Assembly: GCA_037783415.1 (NCBI GenBank)
Contig: JAZGTN010000007.1
Location: 4,051,501 to 4,115,500 of the forward strand
Reading direction: 5' to 3'
Source of the DNA: Leptasterias polaris
Lineage: Eukaryota > Echinodermata > Asteroidea > Forcipulatida > Asteriidae
Length of the DNA: 64,000 nt
Of the stretch, positions 10,797 to 22,599 are shown piece after piece; position 1 is the stretch's first letter, and the number at the start of each line of letters is the position of its first letter. The translations under genes were made by a program, and so were the position numbers. Under the pieces are notes generated by a model that was not told where the DNA came from, ran no database searches, and worked only from the letters and a program-made list of their open reading frames with translations.

Positions 10797-11420
10797 TTAA
10801 AAAGGGGTATACCTTTGGTAATTACTCTAAAAAATAATGAACATAAAAACTTACTTAGTAAAGAGCACTGGGGAGCTTATAACTTAGTGTAATAAAACTT
10901 TGTTAGAAACGACCCCCTTTGACAAATAATGGCCATAAATACTAACTTGGTAAAGAGCACTGAAGAGCTTTATAAAGCAATTGTTAGAAACGACCCCCTT
11001 TGAAGTGATCTAGTTTTAGAGACAGATGTATTTATCCAAAATTTGAATCTGAGAAAGGCTTCAGGCATGAAGCTTTTCTCAGGTATATGAAAGTACAAAA
11101 TTCTGTGCAACTTCGATGCCCAAATAGTGCCCAAATATTCACAGGTTTGTTTTGTATGCATATGTTGGGATACACCAAGGGACCATACTGGGCCCAATTT
11201 CATAGAGCAGCTCAAGCACAAAAAGTAGCGGAGCACAACAAAATTATACTTGCAGGAATAAGGCCAAACTACCATGCAACATTTACAATCTGTGACTGGT
11301 ATCCTGCTCATTTCTGCTTAGCAGAAAATTATTAAGCAATAATTTCTGCTAAATAAGCAGCTCTATGAAATTGAGCCCTGGTCTTTGACAATTAATAAAG
11401 TATGCCCTGCGTTTAAGATG
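10797..11420. mobile_element. Dispersed non-coding repeat with a nested MITE
   Basis: Starts with a GGTAATTACTC-type end and finishes with GGTCTTTGACAATTA. Pieces of the same end recur at about 19200-19315 and 52050-52184, and a related terminal-repeat element lies at 62812-63123. The GGGCCC-type MITE at 11189-11381 is inserted just before the GTCTTTGACAATTA end. Its outer boundaries are approximate, because the two ends match only weakly. Confidence 0.5.
11189..11381. mobile_element. MITE, GGGCCCAATTTCATAGA family, copy A flank
   Basis: About 193 bp between GGGCCCAATTTCATAGAGC and its inverted counterpart ending TGAAATTGAGCCC. The same insertion is present at the matching place in copy B (51338-51532), so it predates the segmental duplication. 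Confidence 0.8.
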
Positions 11421-11645
11421 GCCGTTTTGTAAACCAACATCTTGTCATTCTGTTAATATTTAAACAGCTTTCCTTTGATCTGGGATGAGCTTGTGTTTTG
11501 TCACGGTATAAAATAAAGTTTTCTTTGCACTGTTTACCCGCTGATGAATGAACTTATTATGTGTTCAAATGAGACGACTGTAATTTTGAATATCTGATTA
11601 ATATTGATCTTTGTGCTCACATTCGGTTCTTTGAGGAGACAGGGA

Positions 11646-12414
11646 TAGAGAAGATGGGTTCTTTTTAATAACCTCAAACTTTTTGTCGACGACATATTCA
11701 AAAGCATTGTGTCGACATTCCGCTAGGCTCTGACTAGCTGAACCGGGAAGTATTATGCCAGAAGATACAGCCTCTAAATTATTATCATTAGTGCTGTCAT
11801 CTGGACACTAAGGATCAGCGACGGCATCAAAATGTCTCAGAAGGGGGAAATCTGCTTTTAGGGCATGATTATGAGACACACGTATTACTTCTTAGTCCAC
11901 TGATGTTGAATATACTGGCATGAACACTTTCTTAATACCAGAAGGTAATTCCGAGCAGTGAAGATTTTGTGTCTTTCATAGGGAACAGAAATGGGACCAC
12001 TTCTTCCGAGAGTCTATGAGTTCGAAGTTCTTCCCACCATTTCTAAACGTTGTCTGAAATGAGGTTGCCAGACTCATTACGGTGAGGATTATGGAAAAGT
12101 TCCTTTGCTTTCAAGCCATCCTTACTCGGATCGTTGTCAGACACCACGTCAATAATAGCACCCTCATGAGACTGAAACGACGGTAGCATCAACATTTCCG
12201 GATCTATGACGTCATCCGGCAGAAATTGTCCCTTTGACCGCGGAAGTTGCTGGGTGACCTTGCTGGCTGTGACATGTGTGAAGGTTGAGCAAAGGGAACA
12301 CGGAGAGATACCCCATGGGTTGTACAAACCTGGAGCTGATGAAGATGTCATGGCCGCAGCTTGAGGTTGCATCTTAGCCACAGGCCGTTGCTGCTGAGCC
12401 CACATAGCTCTAGA
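11646..12414 (-). pseudogene. Decayed exon of an unrecognised protein gene
   Basis: Reading the minus strand, a strong acceptor-like tract (pyrimidine-rich, ending TTTTCAG just right of 12413) opens into a frame running about 120 codons to 12043. The peptide is protein-like (e.g. LPDDVIDPEMLMLPSFQSHE, then IIDVVSDNDPSKDG). After a stop, coding-like sequence continues (KWWEELRTHRLSEEVVPFLF). After further stops and a shift it continues again (LEAVSSGIILPGSASQSLAE) up to about 11650, where the segmental-duplication homology ends. I do not recognise the family. The multiple stops argue for a dead exon. It could alternatively be a retrocopy fragment, or one live exon (12043-12413) followed by noise. 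Confidence 0.5.
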
Positions 12415-13275
12415 CTGAAAAGCAGGGGATGAACAACGAAGAGGGTGACAAGTGGGTAGGGTAAGGGGCCTACCACAGATGTTGCGAATAGTCTACCTTA
12501 TTATTAATATTACTTTCTTGTTCCTATTCCCCTCTTTTGAACTTGTTTTGTGTCTTACCCCTTCACTTCTTAACAGCACCCACGTGGTAAATCCCAGCCA
12601 TGCTATACTCTATGATATCCTCCCCTGTACATAACACACAGTCTAGAAGGGGTGTAAAAAATCAACAGGGGTCGGTGACTTGGTGAGAGTATGGGCGGAA
12701 AAAACAAAAATGTAATGCCCTGTGTACAAAAAAATTCCCATTCGTTTGTGCACAAGCAATGGCCGCCTGGTTAATGTCAATGACATTACAAACCGGGCGT
12801 TAAGTCGCCATAAGTCTGAAGTCCCAGAGATATGATTGAAAACATATGTTCACCAACTTGCTGGGAGTCCTTTGATGTCTTGCCGACAGTTTATGCGGTT
12901 AGAAAATGGGAGATGAACCATTAGCAAGCCCTCTTAAGTGATTTATTACGTTTGGAAGTCACGACTGACAAGTTCCCAAACGGACGTTTTGCTGAAACAG
13001 GTGCCTCGTTTGAGGGTTTTAAACTATGAGATATGTCATAATATGATTGTAATAATCTTTCTCTCTCAATGTCCCTTCACAGCTTCCGTATCTTTCGACA
13101 ACGGGAACTAAAACATTTAACAGTTACAATTTTCACAATTCAAATGTTTTTCGTTCCCTCTTTTTTCCCACTCGACTTTAAGAGAAGTTAAGACGAAATA
13201 AAGTCCTTGCAAGATTAGAACTGGTATACACTTTCATAAACACTGAGCTTTCAGAATGAAACTAAATGTAAATGT
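12415..13275. other. Intergenic, no feature seen
   Basis: About 860 bp with no open frame that looks coding, no clear repeat and no RNA gene. A pyrimidine-rich stretch at the left edge belongs to the acceptor of the pseudogene exon. Confidence 0.5.
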
Positions 13276-13853
13276 TGGCTTAGTGGTGTGCTGGGGTTGG
13301 AAAACCGTACACAAAAAGTGTGGACCTGCGATTACAAAAGAGGTCCACAGTGTAGAGGCTTAAATACTATGTGGACTTACCCACATCCACACAGTGTTTT
13401 CACCAATGTTTAATATTTGCATCTCTTATGTGCACCGAAGAAAGGAATGCACACAGAGTGTATATAAACACAGAGCTTTGCTTGTGTACAAGCATAACAT
13501 ACAAAGTGTAGACCTGAGAACAAAAGAGGTTCACAATGTAGAGGCTTAAACACTGTATGGACTTCCACACGTCCACACAGTGTTTTCACCAATGTTGAAG
13601 ATTTGTTTCTCTTATGTGCACATAAGATAATAATGTCCACTGAGTGTGTGTAAAACAGAGCTGTGTGTTTTGGGGCAAGCATTGCATACAAAGTGTAGAC
13701 CTGCGAAAACAAGAGGTCCACAAGGCAGGGTCTTGAAACACTATGTGGACTTGCACACATCCACAAGGTGTTTTCAACAGTGCTACAGAAGAAGGTCTCT
13801 CTTAAGTGCACATAACAAAGGAACGTCAATAGAGGGTATGTAACACATAGCTT
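13276..13853. repeat. Three-copy tandem repeat, unit about 187-190 bp
   Basis: Three successive units share landmarks: AAAGTGTAGACCTG near 13313, 13503 and 13690, then AAGAGGTCCACA, a CACACAGTGTTTTCACCAAT-type segment, and TCTTATGTGCAC. Spacing is about 190 then 187 bp. The long minus-strand frame through the array (13410-13829) follows the repeat and is not taken as a gene. Confidence 0.8.
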
Positions 13854-15091
13854 TAATGGGTGAGTTTTTTACGAATTGTGTTTTTTTATAGGTTGTGCGT
13901 GTTTTTGTTCTTCTTTTTTTCTCTTCTTTATCTTTATTGATAATTACCGAGCAGGTACGCTGTGTTTGAATGAGAGTTTACTGTTGTTATAGAAACTCAG
14001 GCCAGAATGAAGCAAAAACACACGAGGAGTAATTTACTTAGTTGCTGCAACTAATCTATTTTACTCATTAGAGGGCTTCGGCGCATTAGACGTTAATGTC
14101 ATTCCCTCCGGATGCAATCAACCGGAACCGCATATATACGACATTTGACAACGAGGCAGGCATGTTTGTCTAGTGGATTATTTTTTCCCCAATGCCAATG
14201 GTACGCACTCTTTTTAGCATTTCACTTTCAGACACCCTCTTCATCCATTTTCACTGCGTGCACATTGCATTGGCACCACCTTTTGTTGTAGACAGCGGTC
14301 ACGGTCTATGCAGTTTACCCTCAGTAATAATGTAAACACATAGACTGGCCATGATATCACTAAAAGCAAATCCACCCCCACCCCCTCTCTCTCTGGGACT
14401 GTGACTGACCAACAGAAGGACACATTTCCCTCGGCCGAAAGCCTCGGGGACTAGGTCCTTCTTCGGCTTCAGGAAATTGGTCCCTCTTCTGATAACTAAT
14501 AAGCCCGGGGGGGGGGGGGGGGGGGGGGGGGGGTAGACGTTCTTTAAAAACTGGATTATGCCAGTCCATGTGTGTTTTACAATACACCCGGTCTAAAATA
14601 TGAAATGAGAAAAGATACTTGTCAGGGTCTTTTACCTAAACTGTTTTTATAATTCAACAATCAATTCATGAGCAATAAAATCACAACCAGTTCAGCACTT
14701 ACAGTTCTGCCTAGGTTAAGGTACATGGCTGCGGCTACAATAAGGGCTAGATAAGGGGGTACCTGGTTGGATTGTGTTAAAATCGTTCTAGTTTGAAGTA
14801 CAGGGTTGCGGCTATTATTTAGGTTCAAGTGTTATAGTGTACTGCAAAAACACAACAACACATTTTTAAATTGTTTAATCCTGCCGTAAAAAAATGCGTG
14901 CAGTCAGCATAGACCAGCATGTGATTCATGTCTTTCAAAAACCAACTTCAAAACCCACGTAAAGTTCTGCCTGATTTCACAATAAGAACACAGATACCAG
15001 TCTGCTTTTATGTGTGTGCCCGCACTGTGCGATATAGCCCTATATATGACTCTTCCTCTGTGCTGTACACAGATACAGAGTCCTAACTATA
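13854..15091. other. Intergenic, homopolymer and low-complexity DNA
   Basis: No gene recognised. A run of about 29 G lies at 14505-14533. Small dyad-like segments occur, such as the CCGAAAGCCTCGGGGAC area near 14435, but none can be assigned. Confidence 0.5.
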
Positions 15092-15786
15092 GGTACCATT
15101 TCTGGGGCGGACAATTTTCACAGCTTCATAACTCAAATCTTACCTGCAAGAAGCAACTAATTTCACAAGATTCACATTCCATGGCGGCATACCTTTCGCT
15201 GCGGTGAATTTTGGATGTCATATATTCCTCATTAATCCTTCATTTTCGTGAAATAATGCAGCTCCCAACGCTTAACAATTCTGCCAACTTTTAATAAAGA
15301 AAAACCAAGACGCCGGCGTTTGCGTATGTTTGCATGGGTGCAAATTACGCATACCGCAAAATGCAACAAATTCAAATCGCACTTTTTGGTCACAGCATCT
15401 TGATAGCACAGCGTAAGAACATGCAAACGCAACGCACGATATGCGCGTCATGCACCCTGCGTCTTACAAGCGAATAAGCGCGTACGCACGGCAGACACTG
15501 TGAGGATATGCGCGTCATGCATCCTGCATCTTACACGCGAATGTACGCGTACGCCGCACGTCAGACACTGTGAACAAACATTGACTTTTCTTAAACGTTG
15601 GGAGCTGCATTATTTCACGAAAATGACGGATTAATGAGGAATATATGACGTCCAAAATCCACCGCAGCGAAAGGTATGCCGCCATGGAATATGATTCTTG
15701 TAAAATAAGTGGCTTAGATTTGACTTATAAGAAGATAAGATTTGACTTATGAATCTTTGTAAATATTTCCGCCCCAGAAATGGTAC
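15092..15786. mobile_element. 695-bp foldback element with long inverted arms
   Basis: The left arm (15092-about 15285) starts GGTACCATTTCTGGGGCGG. The right arm (about 15595-15786) ends with its inverse, CCGCCCCAGAAATGGTACC. Pairing includes TTCACGAAAATGA, GGGAGCTGCATTA and CATGGCGGCATACCTTTCGC blocks, with indels. The central loop has repeated GCGTACGC-rich sequence (TATGCGCGTCATGCA at about 15439 and 15508). There is no transposase, so it is probably non-autonomous. Confidence 0.8.
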
Positions 15787-15929
15787 CTGATCTCCAGGAC
15801 GTCACTGTAGTACAAAACGGAAGTGAAAGGCCGCCAGGGCTTTGTGCGATACTGCTTTTTGTGCGACTCCGCCAGCGAGGACACTTGGCAAAACACTATT
15901 GCATTATATAAAAGGCATATTAACAGCCT

Positions 15930-16265
15930 ACGTTTGAACAGCCATTACGGCGTCTTGACGCTCTTATTTACGTTCTTATACTGTATTATAACGCCCTAGT
16001 GATGCTTTATAATCGCGGCGTTACAACCCCTAATTTACAGCGTCGTATCGCCCCAATACAGCGTTGTATAACGCCATATTATTGCGTTATAATGTTCTTA
16101 TTCGGGGTGTTAAGACCGACCTACTTTGGCGTTGTTATACGCCCTTGTGGCGTCATAACTCTCCTGCCTGGTTCACGATGTTATGAACGCCCTATTATGT
16201 ACGACGTTACACCGCCCCATTAAGGCGTTATAACGCTCTAAAGTCACGGTGTTATATAACGCTCT
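15930..16265. repeat. Degenerate short array built on GCGTTATAACGCC
   Basis: The palindromic core GCGTTATAACGC and its variants recur every 20-35 bp (e.g. near 15983, 16063, 16088, 16130, 16226, 16250). Related monomers continue at about 16580-16660, 16889-16925 and 17370-17415, broken up by other insertions. It is an AT/GC-alternating satellite-like tract with no coding signal. Confidence 0.65.
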
Positions 16266-16267
16266 GT

Positions 16268-16560
16268 TATGGTTCATTTCATTTCATTTCATTTCATTTC
16301 ATTTATTCTGGCTGTGATACAAAGGACTCTCAGAAAAGCGAACTTAATCACTGTACTAGCAAATAACCCAAATGAAGGAAAAACAAGTAAATAAGCTCCA
16401 GTTTTAGATGTAGGAGGAAAACCCAGTTGTTCTTGGGAAAACCCACGCAGTCAGATAGGGAGTGAAAACCCATTCCACGTATAATGATGCCCAGGCGTGA
16501 CTCGAACCGGGCTTCTAGAGGTGGAAGGCGAGGAAAGATACCACTACCCAACCTGACAAC
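16268..16560 (-). mobile_element. tRNA-derived SINE-like element
   Basis: On the minus strand, sequence near 16495-16515 reads as a tRNA B-box (GGTTCGAGTC). Upstream of it lies an A-box-like segment around GGTAGTGGTATC. A tRNA-unrelated body follows with GTTTTCACTCCC- and GTTTTCCCAAG-type blocks. The 3' end is a run of GAAAT pentamers (plus-strand ATTTC at 16272-16300), typical of a SINE tail. It interrupts the GCGTTATAACGCC array. Confidence 0.65.
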
Positions 16561-16660
16561 TCTCTAAATCTACTGTGTTTAACCACCATTTACGTCGTTA
16601 TGCCGCCCCATTATGGCGTTTTAACGCTGAAAAGTTTTAAAAGGTGTTATAACGTCATAA

Positions 16661-16888
16661 TAGACCCTTCCCATGAAATATGCTAATTACATTCACGCAT
16701 GCGTACAGACCCTGCTGGTTGGCAAACGCCACAGAGTTGTGCACTAAGTAGACGCACAAGCGCGTCTGCGTCACGCCACCATCAGCCCCACACAAAAAGG
16801 GGCAATGTTCCATCATTTTGCCAACCAGCAGTGTATATAAAGTGCGCACGCGTGATGTGCAATTTAAATATTTCATGGGAAGGGTCTA
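16661..16888. mobile_element. MITE, TAGACCCTTCCCATGAAATA family, copy 1
   Basis: 228 bp with ends TAGACCCTTCCCATGAAATA and its inverse ATTTCATGGGAAGGGTCTA, plus inner pairs around GGTTGGCAAA. Flanks are CATAA on the left and TTGAC on the right. A related array monomer at 17370 reads through CATAATTGAC with no insert, which marks the ends to the base. Other copies are at 34524 and 62309. Confidence 0.85.
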
Positions 16889-17330
16889 TTGACGGCATTA
16901 TAACGCACTAATTTACAGGATGGTTCAATCTTACTCGACTTCTTCTACGACTCGGTATTTTAAAAAAGCAAAAGCAAAAGGTCGGTCAAACGAGGTCGTG
17001 TTAAAATGGGACCATGTTTGGTTACAACAGAAACATTACAGGAAAACAATGGTTTGAGTGGTTGAAATTCGAAGTTTCTTTGCCCAGGATAACTTGAAAT
17101 TAGTTTTGGATAATTATTTAGAAACTCTTTTGCGATAACACCGAGTACAGGTCTCTCCATAAATGAGTTGGTGTGGATCGTGTGGTTCTGAAAAGTAGCT
17201 CGATCAGTACGCTGCGATCGTCTCCATGAGGAAACTCTGAGGCGTTTGATACAATGAGTTTACAGAACAATAACCTGTTTGATTATACGCTATACAAACA
17301 GAAGAACACGAAAATACAAACAGTTACCGT

Positions 17331-17679
17331 TATAGACCATGTGACCCGTGACATCACATGAGAAGTTAAGGTGTTATAACGTCATAATTGACGGCATTAT
17401 AATGCTCTAAATCACAGAGCATGGACTTCCTGCAGGCACAGTTTGTACGCAGCTCACAATAAATCTTATGTTTTTTTTCTCAACTTTGGATATGAAGAAA
17501 GGGCGGGGTACATCTCAAAAACTGTACAGCTGTTTCTTATGTAACTCTTGAATTTATGTGAAATTTATGACACCAAATAAAAATGTTCATGTATGGCCTG
17601 TGTAGTATCTTGCCCGTCGGGAAATGGATTAGAATGTACAAGGTCACCTTTTCTGTTAACAAAGGTAACATGGTCTATA
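17331..17679. mobile_element. DNA element with CTATAGACCATGTGACC ends, copy 1
   Basis: The left end reads TATAGACCATGTGACC and the right end GGTAACATGGTCTATAG. The internal sequence (CTTCCTGCAGGCACAGTTTG, ATGGCCTGTGT, GTCGGGAAATG) matches the element at 30735-31075. This copy has an extra piece of the GTTATAACG array near 17370-17415. No coding sequence is visible. Confidence 0.75.
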
Positions 17680-20600
17680 GTTTATAGGCTTATTTGCTCT
17701 CTGACGATGGAGGCTCTCGCTGACTAGTCTATGGCCTTTACATGGGATTTGTTGCAAAACCCAAAACTACTTATTACAGCAAGTATAACCGTATTAGGAA
17801 ATGTTTGAAACATTATTAAGAATATTCTTGAATAATACACAATACAAGAATATTTTGGGTTAGTTTTTAGAAAGAGGGTTGCACTAAACAATAATAAGGA
17901 GGAAGAGGTTGTCCCCGCATTGGGGCATGCTTGGCCAGTGTCCAGTACTCCCTGTCAGTGCAGTTGAATATATGTATTAAGACAAATGAAATGGCAACAC
18001 AAGACCAAGAAACACTTGGCAACATTGTTTTTAGTATGAACAATGGGACTACCATCTGAAAGCATGGGGTATACTGACATTGCCACAATCTCATATATCA
18101 AAATTTGTATCTTATTAGGTGCAAGCTTTCCGTTTGGTGATAGAACCAAACAGAGCTATCATGTCAAAAACAACTCACAGAAAAAGAACATTCTGGTTCG
18201 TCAGATTACTAGTGGTATACCAAAATGGGGTTTCAAAATTCAAAAAGACATGGACGAATGACTCTATATATACAACAAAATCATAAAGGAAAACATACCT
18301 TTGGCAGAAAGTCACGAATGCAACAATAGGCTCTACCACTGAGTCATCCAGGGGCCGGGAATGACTCGTAGTTAAGCAGACGCATCAACGCTTGGTTCGT
18401 CGCACGTTCTATTTAATGAGTTTCGTTCAGTGCTTTAATATTGTTTCATCTCTCTGTAATATTTATTACTTTCACATACATAAGTGTATACAGCGAACAA
18501 TGGCAAAGAAACAGTATACGGGGGTTGTTTGTTTGTTGGGGTGTTGGGTGGGTTGTTGGGGTGTTTGTTTGTTTGTTTGTTTGTTTGTTTGTTTGTTTGT
18601 TGGGTTGTTGGGGTTGTTGGGTTGTTTGTTTGTTGCTCCATTTTTTATTATTTTGTTTTCACTTGCTTAACGAATGTTGATCTTTGGTTGGTTCTTACCC
18701 GACGATAATATCCATCAGCACTTACAAATCATAATTTCAACATAGTCATAAAGTAACTCAATCGAAACGCTCCATGACCCTTCATACATTGTATGCGTTG
18801 CAATCAGTGGGAGCTGTCTGTAAGGTAAAAAATATATATATATATTTACGTCAACAGGCTCACGTTGCCATGACTCTGTAGGCTTGGTGATTCTGCAAAC
18901 AAACATTTATTTGGTTGTTGGAGCTACATCCCTGCAGTTCGTAAAACGTGAGTTCCTGTAACATTTATTATTTCCTTCGCTATTTTGGTTAAAATTCAAA
19001 TTAATTGGAGAGGTAATGTGAATTATAAATTATATGGCTATTTTGGACTCACCATGGCACTTGACAGAGGTTTGTAGAGTAATTTGGGGTCATGGAGTCA
19101 ACAAAAAAGCATGGAGTCAACATTTAAAACTTCATGGTGTTTCTTTATCGTTTCGTTTTATGTATATGTTTCATTCAAGTACGGCGCTCGGAAGGTGTTA
19201 TTAGTAATTTTGAGTCCAAATTTTCACAGATTTGTTATTTTATGCATATGTTGGGATACACCAAGTGAGAATACTGGTCTTTGACAATTACCAAAGGTGT
19301 CCAGGCCTTTAAATCAGCTTTTGATAAAACTGAGTGGCATATCTGATATTTTGAATCTCCTGAATCCAATTAGATGAGCCAAAATAGCAGCTCTGCCTCA
19401 AGAAATCCCAACTTTCTCATTTCAATATTCTCAGGTGTGCAGTCCCAAGTTAGTTGAGGGCTAAAAGTGTGATTATCCTGACTTATATATCATCAGTGTA
19501 TTGGCACCAAACACAGCTGGGCGTTCTTTTCAGAGAGCGGGCAGCAACTGTTGTCGAAGGTGATGGTGCTGCGATTCTGCAGTGAAGGGTCTTACAATCA
19601 TTTGTTTGGTCATAAATTGCATCAGTATACTCAAATAGCACAATATATGTGAATATTTAGAATGTTGGCTATTTTGGAAAAGTAGCTAAAAATTGAAAAC
19701 ATAATATTAAATAGTAAAGCCCTGCCTCCTACTTTTTTTTGAAAAAGTTTGGACGAGAAACTTGTTACTATTAATGGGCTCTTCCAGGAGGAGGGATTTT
19801 TTTTTTTCACAAGTCGATTTTTGGTTTACCCTATTTTCCAACCTTGATGTCTACTCTTTCATAATTTTAAACCAGGAAGGTTGATTTTGATCAATAAAGA
19901 TGAAAAACCCTGTGTTTTGTGATAATGTTTTTAGTGGTTTGGTACGATCAGTTCCGTTCGATGGTACTAAAATGCCGATATTTTCACCTCTGGCAATGCT
20001 CTTCCACGAACCCCCCTATTATATTATAAATTTGGTATCATCTTGAAGCTTACGACTAACTCTTTCCATATTTAGACACAAGAAAGCTGAAGGGTCAAAT
20101 GCAATTGCTATGCAGGTCATTGTTTCCCCCATAAACAAACTGCGCTTGTTACTAAGGACGTGTGGACATATCCTGTCACATGCTCCAAACAGAGCGCACT
20201 GATTGGTCGAGACGCCCAAATTAATCTCGCGCATGCGCTGTGGTCTCGCTATAATGTACTTACTGTACGAGGCGCCAGCATTGTGCGTGCCACGATGTTT
20301 ATTCTGCACACACACAATCATGGCATGGGGGGACGAGTTAACCGTGTTGCCTTGTTTCCGTCAAAAGATCGTCAGAGATTGTTTAGGCCCTATCTCCTGT
20401 AACTTCTAAGATATGTCACAGATTTCATACTTTCTTTCGTGATTAATTTGATTGAAGATGACTAAAAAAAGACCACTATCATGCTAAAGCTTTTTAGGAT
20501 CTATGAAACGCAAAGATATTCACTAATTCAGAGAGAGGAGAGCTATAATTATTATACATGTCTGGTTTCGTCGTATGACTCGGACTTTTGAGAAATCCTG

Positions 20601-21600
20601 AATTTATATTCTGATTTAACTTCCTGGCGACAGCGGAAGACGCCCAACAAAGTACATATGGACCATGTTTCAAATGATACATCTTGGATTAATATTAAGT
20701 TCTTTTTTGAAATACAAGCAGCTGAACTCTAGGTAGGTTGTCCTACCACACGATAGAGACAGAACAGTCTAACATGTGCAAAAACAACGGCTATTTTCAG
20801 AGCCGTACGTCTTTTAAAAAAATTAAAATAAATCGTAAATTGAATTAAAGATATAAAATGCCAGGTGTTGAAGAAAACATCAAAAAAGAAACGTATGATC
20901 ACACAAAGCCCCTAACAATCCGAAAATTTGGTTTAATACTTTCTTGTATTTAATAATTAAACATTTTAGCAGAAAACTTCGTCAGCTTGCTGAGCAATTC
21001 TAAGTGCCGTTTTTTTTTTGTTTTTTTTTTTTACCAAAACCTAAAAATGTTCACCCAAAAACTTACATGTACATTTTGATTGATATTCTTTCATGTCAAA
21101 TGAAACATATTTTATAATAATAGCAACACAATAATATGTCACCCTGGAGGTTTTTCTATTTGAAAAAGTTAGCTTTTATGTTTTAACCTGCTCAATACGG
21201 TGAAATTTTTACATTAAAATTCAGATTTAATACATTATGCAAATTGGTAAAAACATATAATCCCATGCTTCATAAATTGTCGTATTTTGATATAATAACA
21301 GTTGGTCAAAATTTCAGACCAATAGTTTAGCAGGAAAGTGTTTGTTGCTAGGGTCCTTTACAAAAAACTTTGCCACATCAAATGTTCAATCTCATGGTTC
21401 ATTGACCATGGTTTTTCTCCTGAAGTCACTCAAGTAATTTTGGGGAAAAATTGGGGATTTTATTATGTATAAAGCTGGGTGTATCTCAAGATTGCAAAAT
21501 GCTACAGAGTTCCATAAAACACTAAATTAAAGCTTATAGAGTATGGCCTTTCCATCCATGTGTGTAACTCCAAAAGTAAATTTTGCGACATAAGGGCCAT
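17680..21600. other. Gene-poor stretch with simple repeats and repeat fragments
   Basis: About 3.9 kb without a recognisable gene. It contains the (GTTT)n tract at 18532-18636, an AT dinucleotide run near 18831-18845, and a tRNA-like SINE scrap near 18325-18365 (minus strand resembles an A-box, weak). A fragment of the GTCTTTGACAATTACC dispersed repeat lies near 19200-19315, with poly-T tracts near 19800 and 21010. The short frames show no family signature. Confidence 0.55.
18532..18636. repeat. GTTT / GTTGG microsatellite
   Basis: Runs of GTTTGTTT flanked on both sides by GGGTTGTTGGG-type repeats. The several frames through it are artefacts of the repeat. Confidence 0.9.
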
Positions 21601-21624
21601 TTTTGCAGAGCGGGTCACATTTTT

Positions 21625-21752
21625 ACTTGGCCTAAAGTGTCTTGCTTAAGAACACAAGGGTTAGTGTCACGACTGGGACTGGAACCCACTCTCTATTGAG
21701 TCGAAACACCAGTGCTTGAGTCCATTGCTCTTATCCGCTCGACCACAATACA
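21625..21752 (-). mobile_element. tRNA-derived SINE-like fragment
   Basis: The minus strand contains GGTCGAGCGGATAAGAGCA (A-box-like, as in Leu/Ser-type tRNAs), then GTGGGTTCCAGTCCCAGTC (B-box-like), then a CTTAAGCAAGACACTTTA block common in tRNA-type SINEs. The spacing fits a tRNA head, but the two arms do not form a clean cloverleaf, so I call it a SINE relic rather than a tRNA gene. Confidence 0.6.
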
Positions 21753-22599
21753 TCAATACTAATTTTAATATGAACAGCATACAATATCGGTAATAATCAA
21801 ATAAATGTTTTCATACTTTTTAATATGAATTTTGAAATAGACATATTTTTAGTGTGTATAAAACTTAATATCATGACCAAGTGTCATTGGACCACAACAA
21901 ATTATCTAGAGTACTACAAAGTGATTTGTTAAAGGGGTGTAGGGATTTAACAAATAATGTATATAACCAAGCGACCCAAGAAATATTACATATTTGCGTA
22001 GCAACAAATGTAAACCAAAGACATTTTTGACGTCGGGAATTGTAGATAGAAGTGTTTTTCTGTTACACAGCACAGGGTTCGTTCTGATTGGCTACGTTAA
22101 GTTAGCAATTTAAAATTCAGCCTAATTTTTAACCGTCGAATAGGCCACTGGCAATGCTTCTTTAAATTTACTTCAAGCTTAATTTCTGTTTCAGTTGTTA
22201 GGTTGATGCGCACTTTAAAAGATCACGGGTCAGATCTGATCCAGAAGCTTTTAGAGTTTGTCTGTTTGTCTGTTTGTTTTATTTCCATTCTCACTTTCAT
22301 ACATAGAGATAAATTATGGCTAATGATCAATACAAAATATATCAAAAATTGTAAAACAATACAACACAGTATTAATGAGGGGTGACATCCAGAGAAAGAC
22401 TGGCCTACTGTAGAGGAGACTGCGGTTAAATGAAACAATTTTTGTAAGTTCGAAAATAAAGTGAGCACATTAAACAATAAAGTCTTTGAACAATCTGCTT
22501 CTTTTTAAGTGTAGTTTCCTTTAATATAATAACCTTGTTCCCCCTGTTTATTTCGGTGTTTGTTAACTTAGTAATTCTATAGTTTTTATCTACAGTTTT

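Larger units (their letters stand above)
8104..11646. repeat. Duplicated 3' flank, copy A (partner 48347-51799)
   Basis: Non-coding DNA that aligns co-linearly with the flank of paralog B, with roughly one percent base difference in sampled stretches plus small indels. Homology stops abruptly near 11646, after the shared GAGACAGGG. Copy A carries about 125 bp (8848-8972) that copy B lacks. The poly-A tract near 9463-9481 is longer in copy B, and the poly-C tract near 8710 also differs in length. No gene is seen; the short frames here are matched by decay in the partner. Confidence 0.9.

Noticed and set aside
13410..13829. 139-codon minus-strand frame with repeated peptide units
   Set aside because: It follows the 187-190 bp tandem repeat; the repetition comes from the DNA repeat, not from a protein family.
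18392..18708. Several Cys/Val/Leu-rich frames around the GTTT repeat
   Set aside because: Microsatellite artefact.
21625..21752. Possible functional tRNA gene
   Set aside because: A- and B-box-like segments exist, but the acceptor and anticodon stems do not pair convincingly and a SINE-type tail follows.
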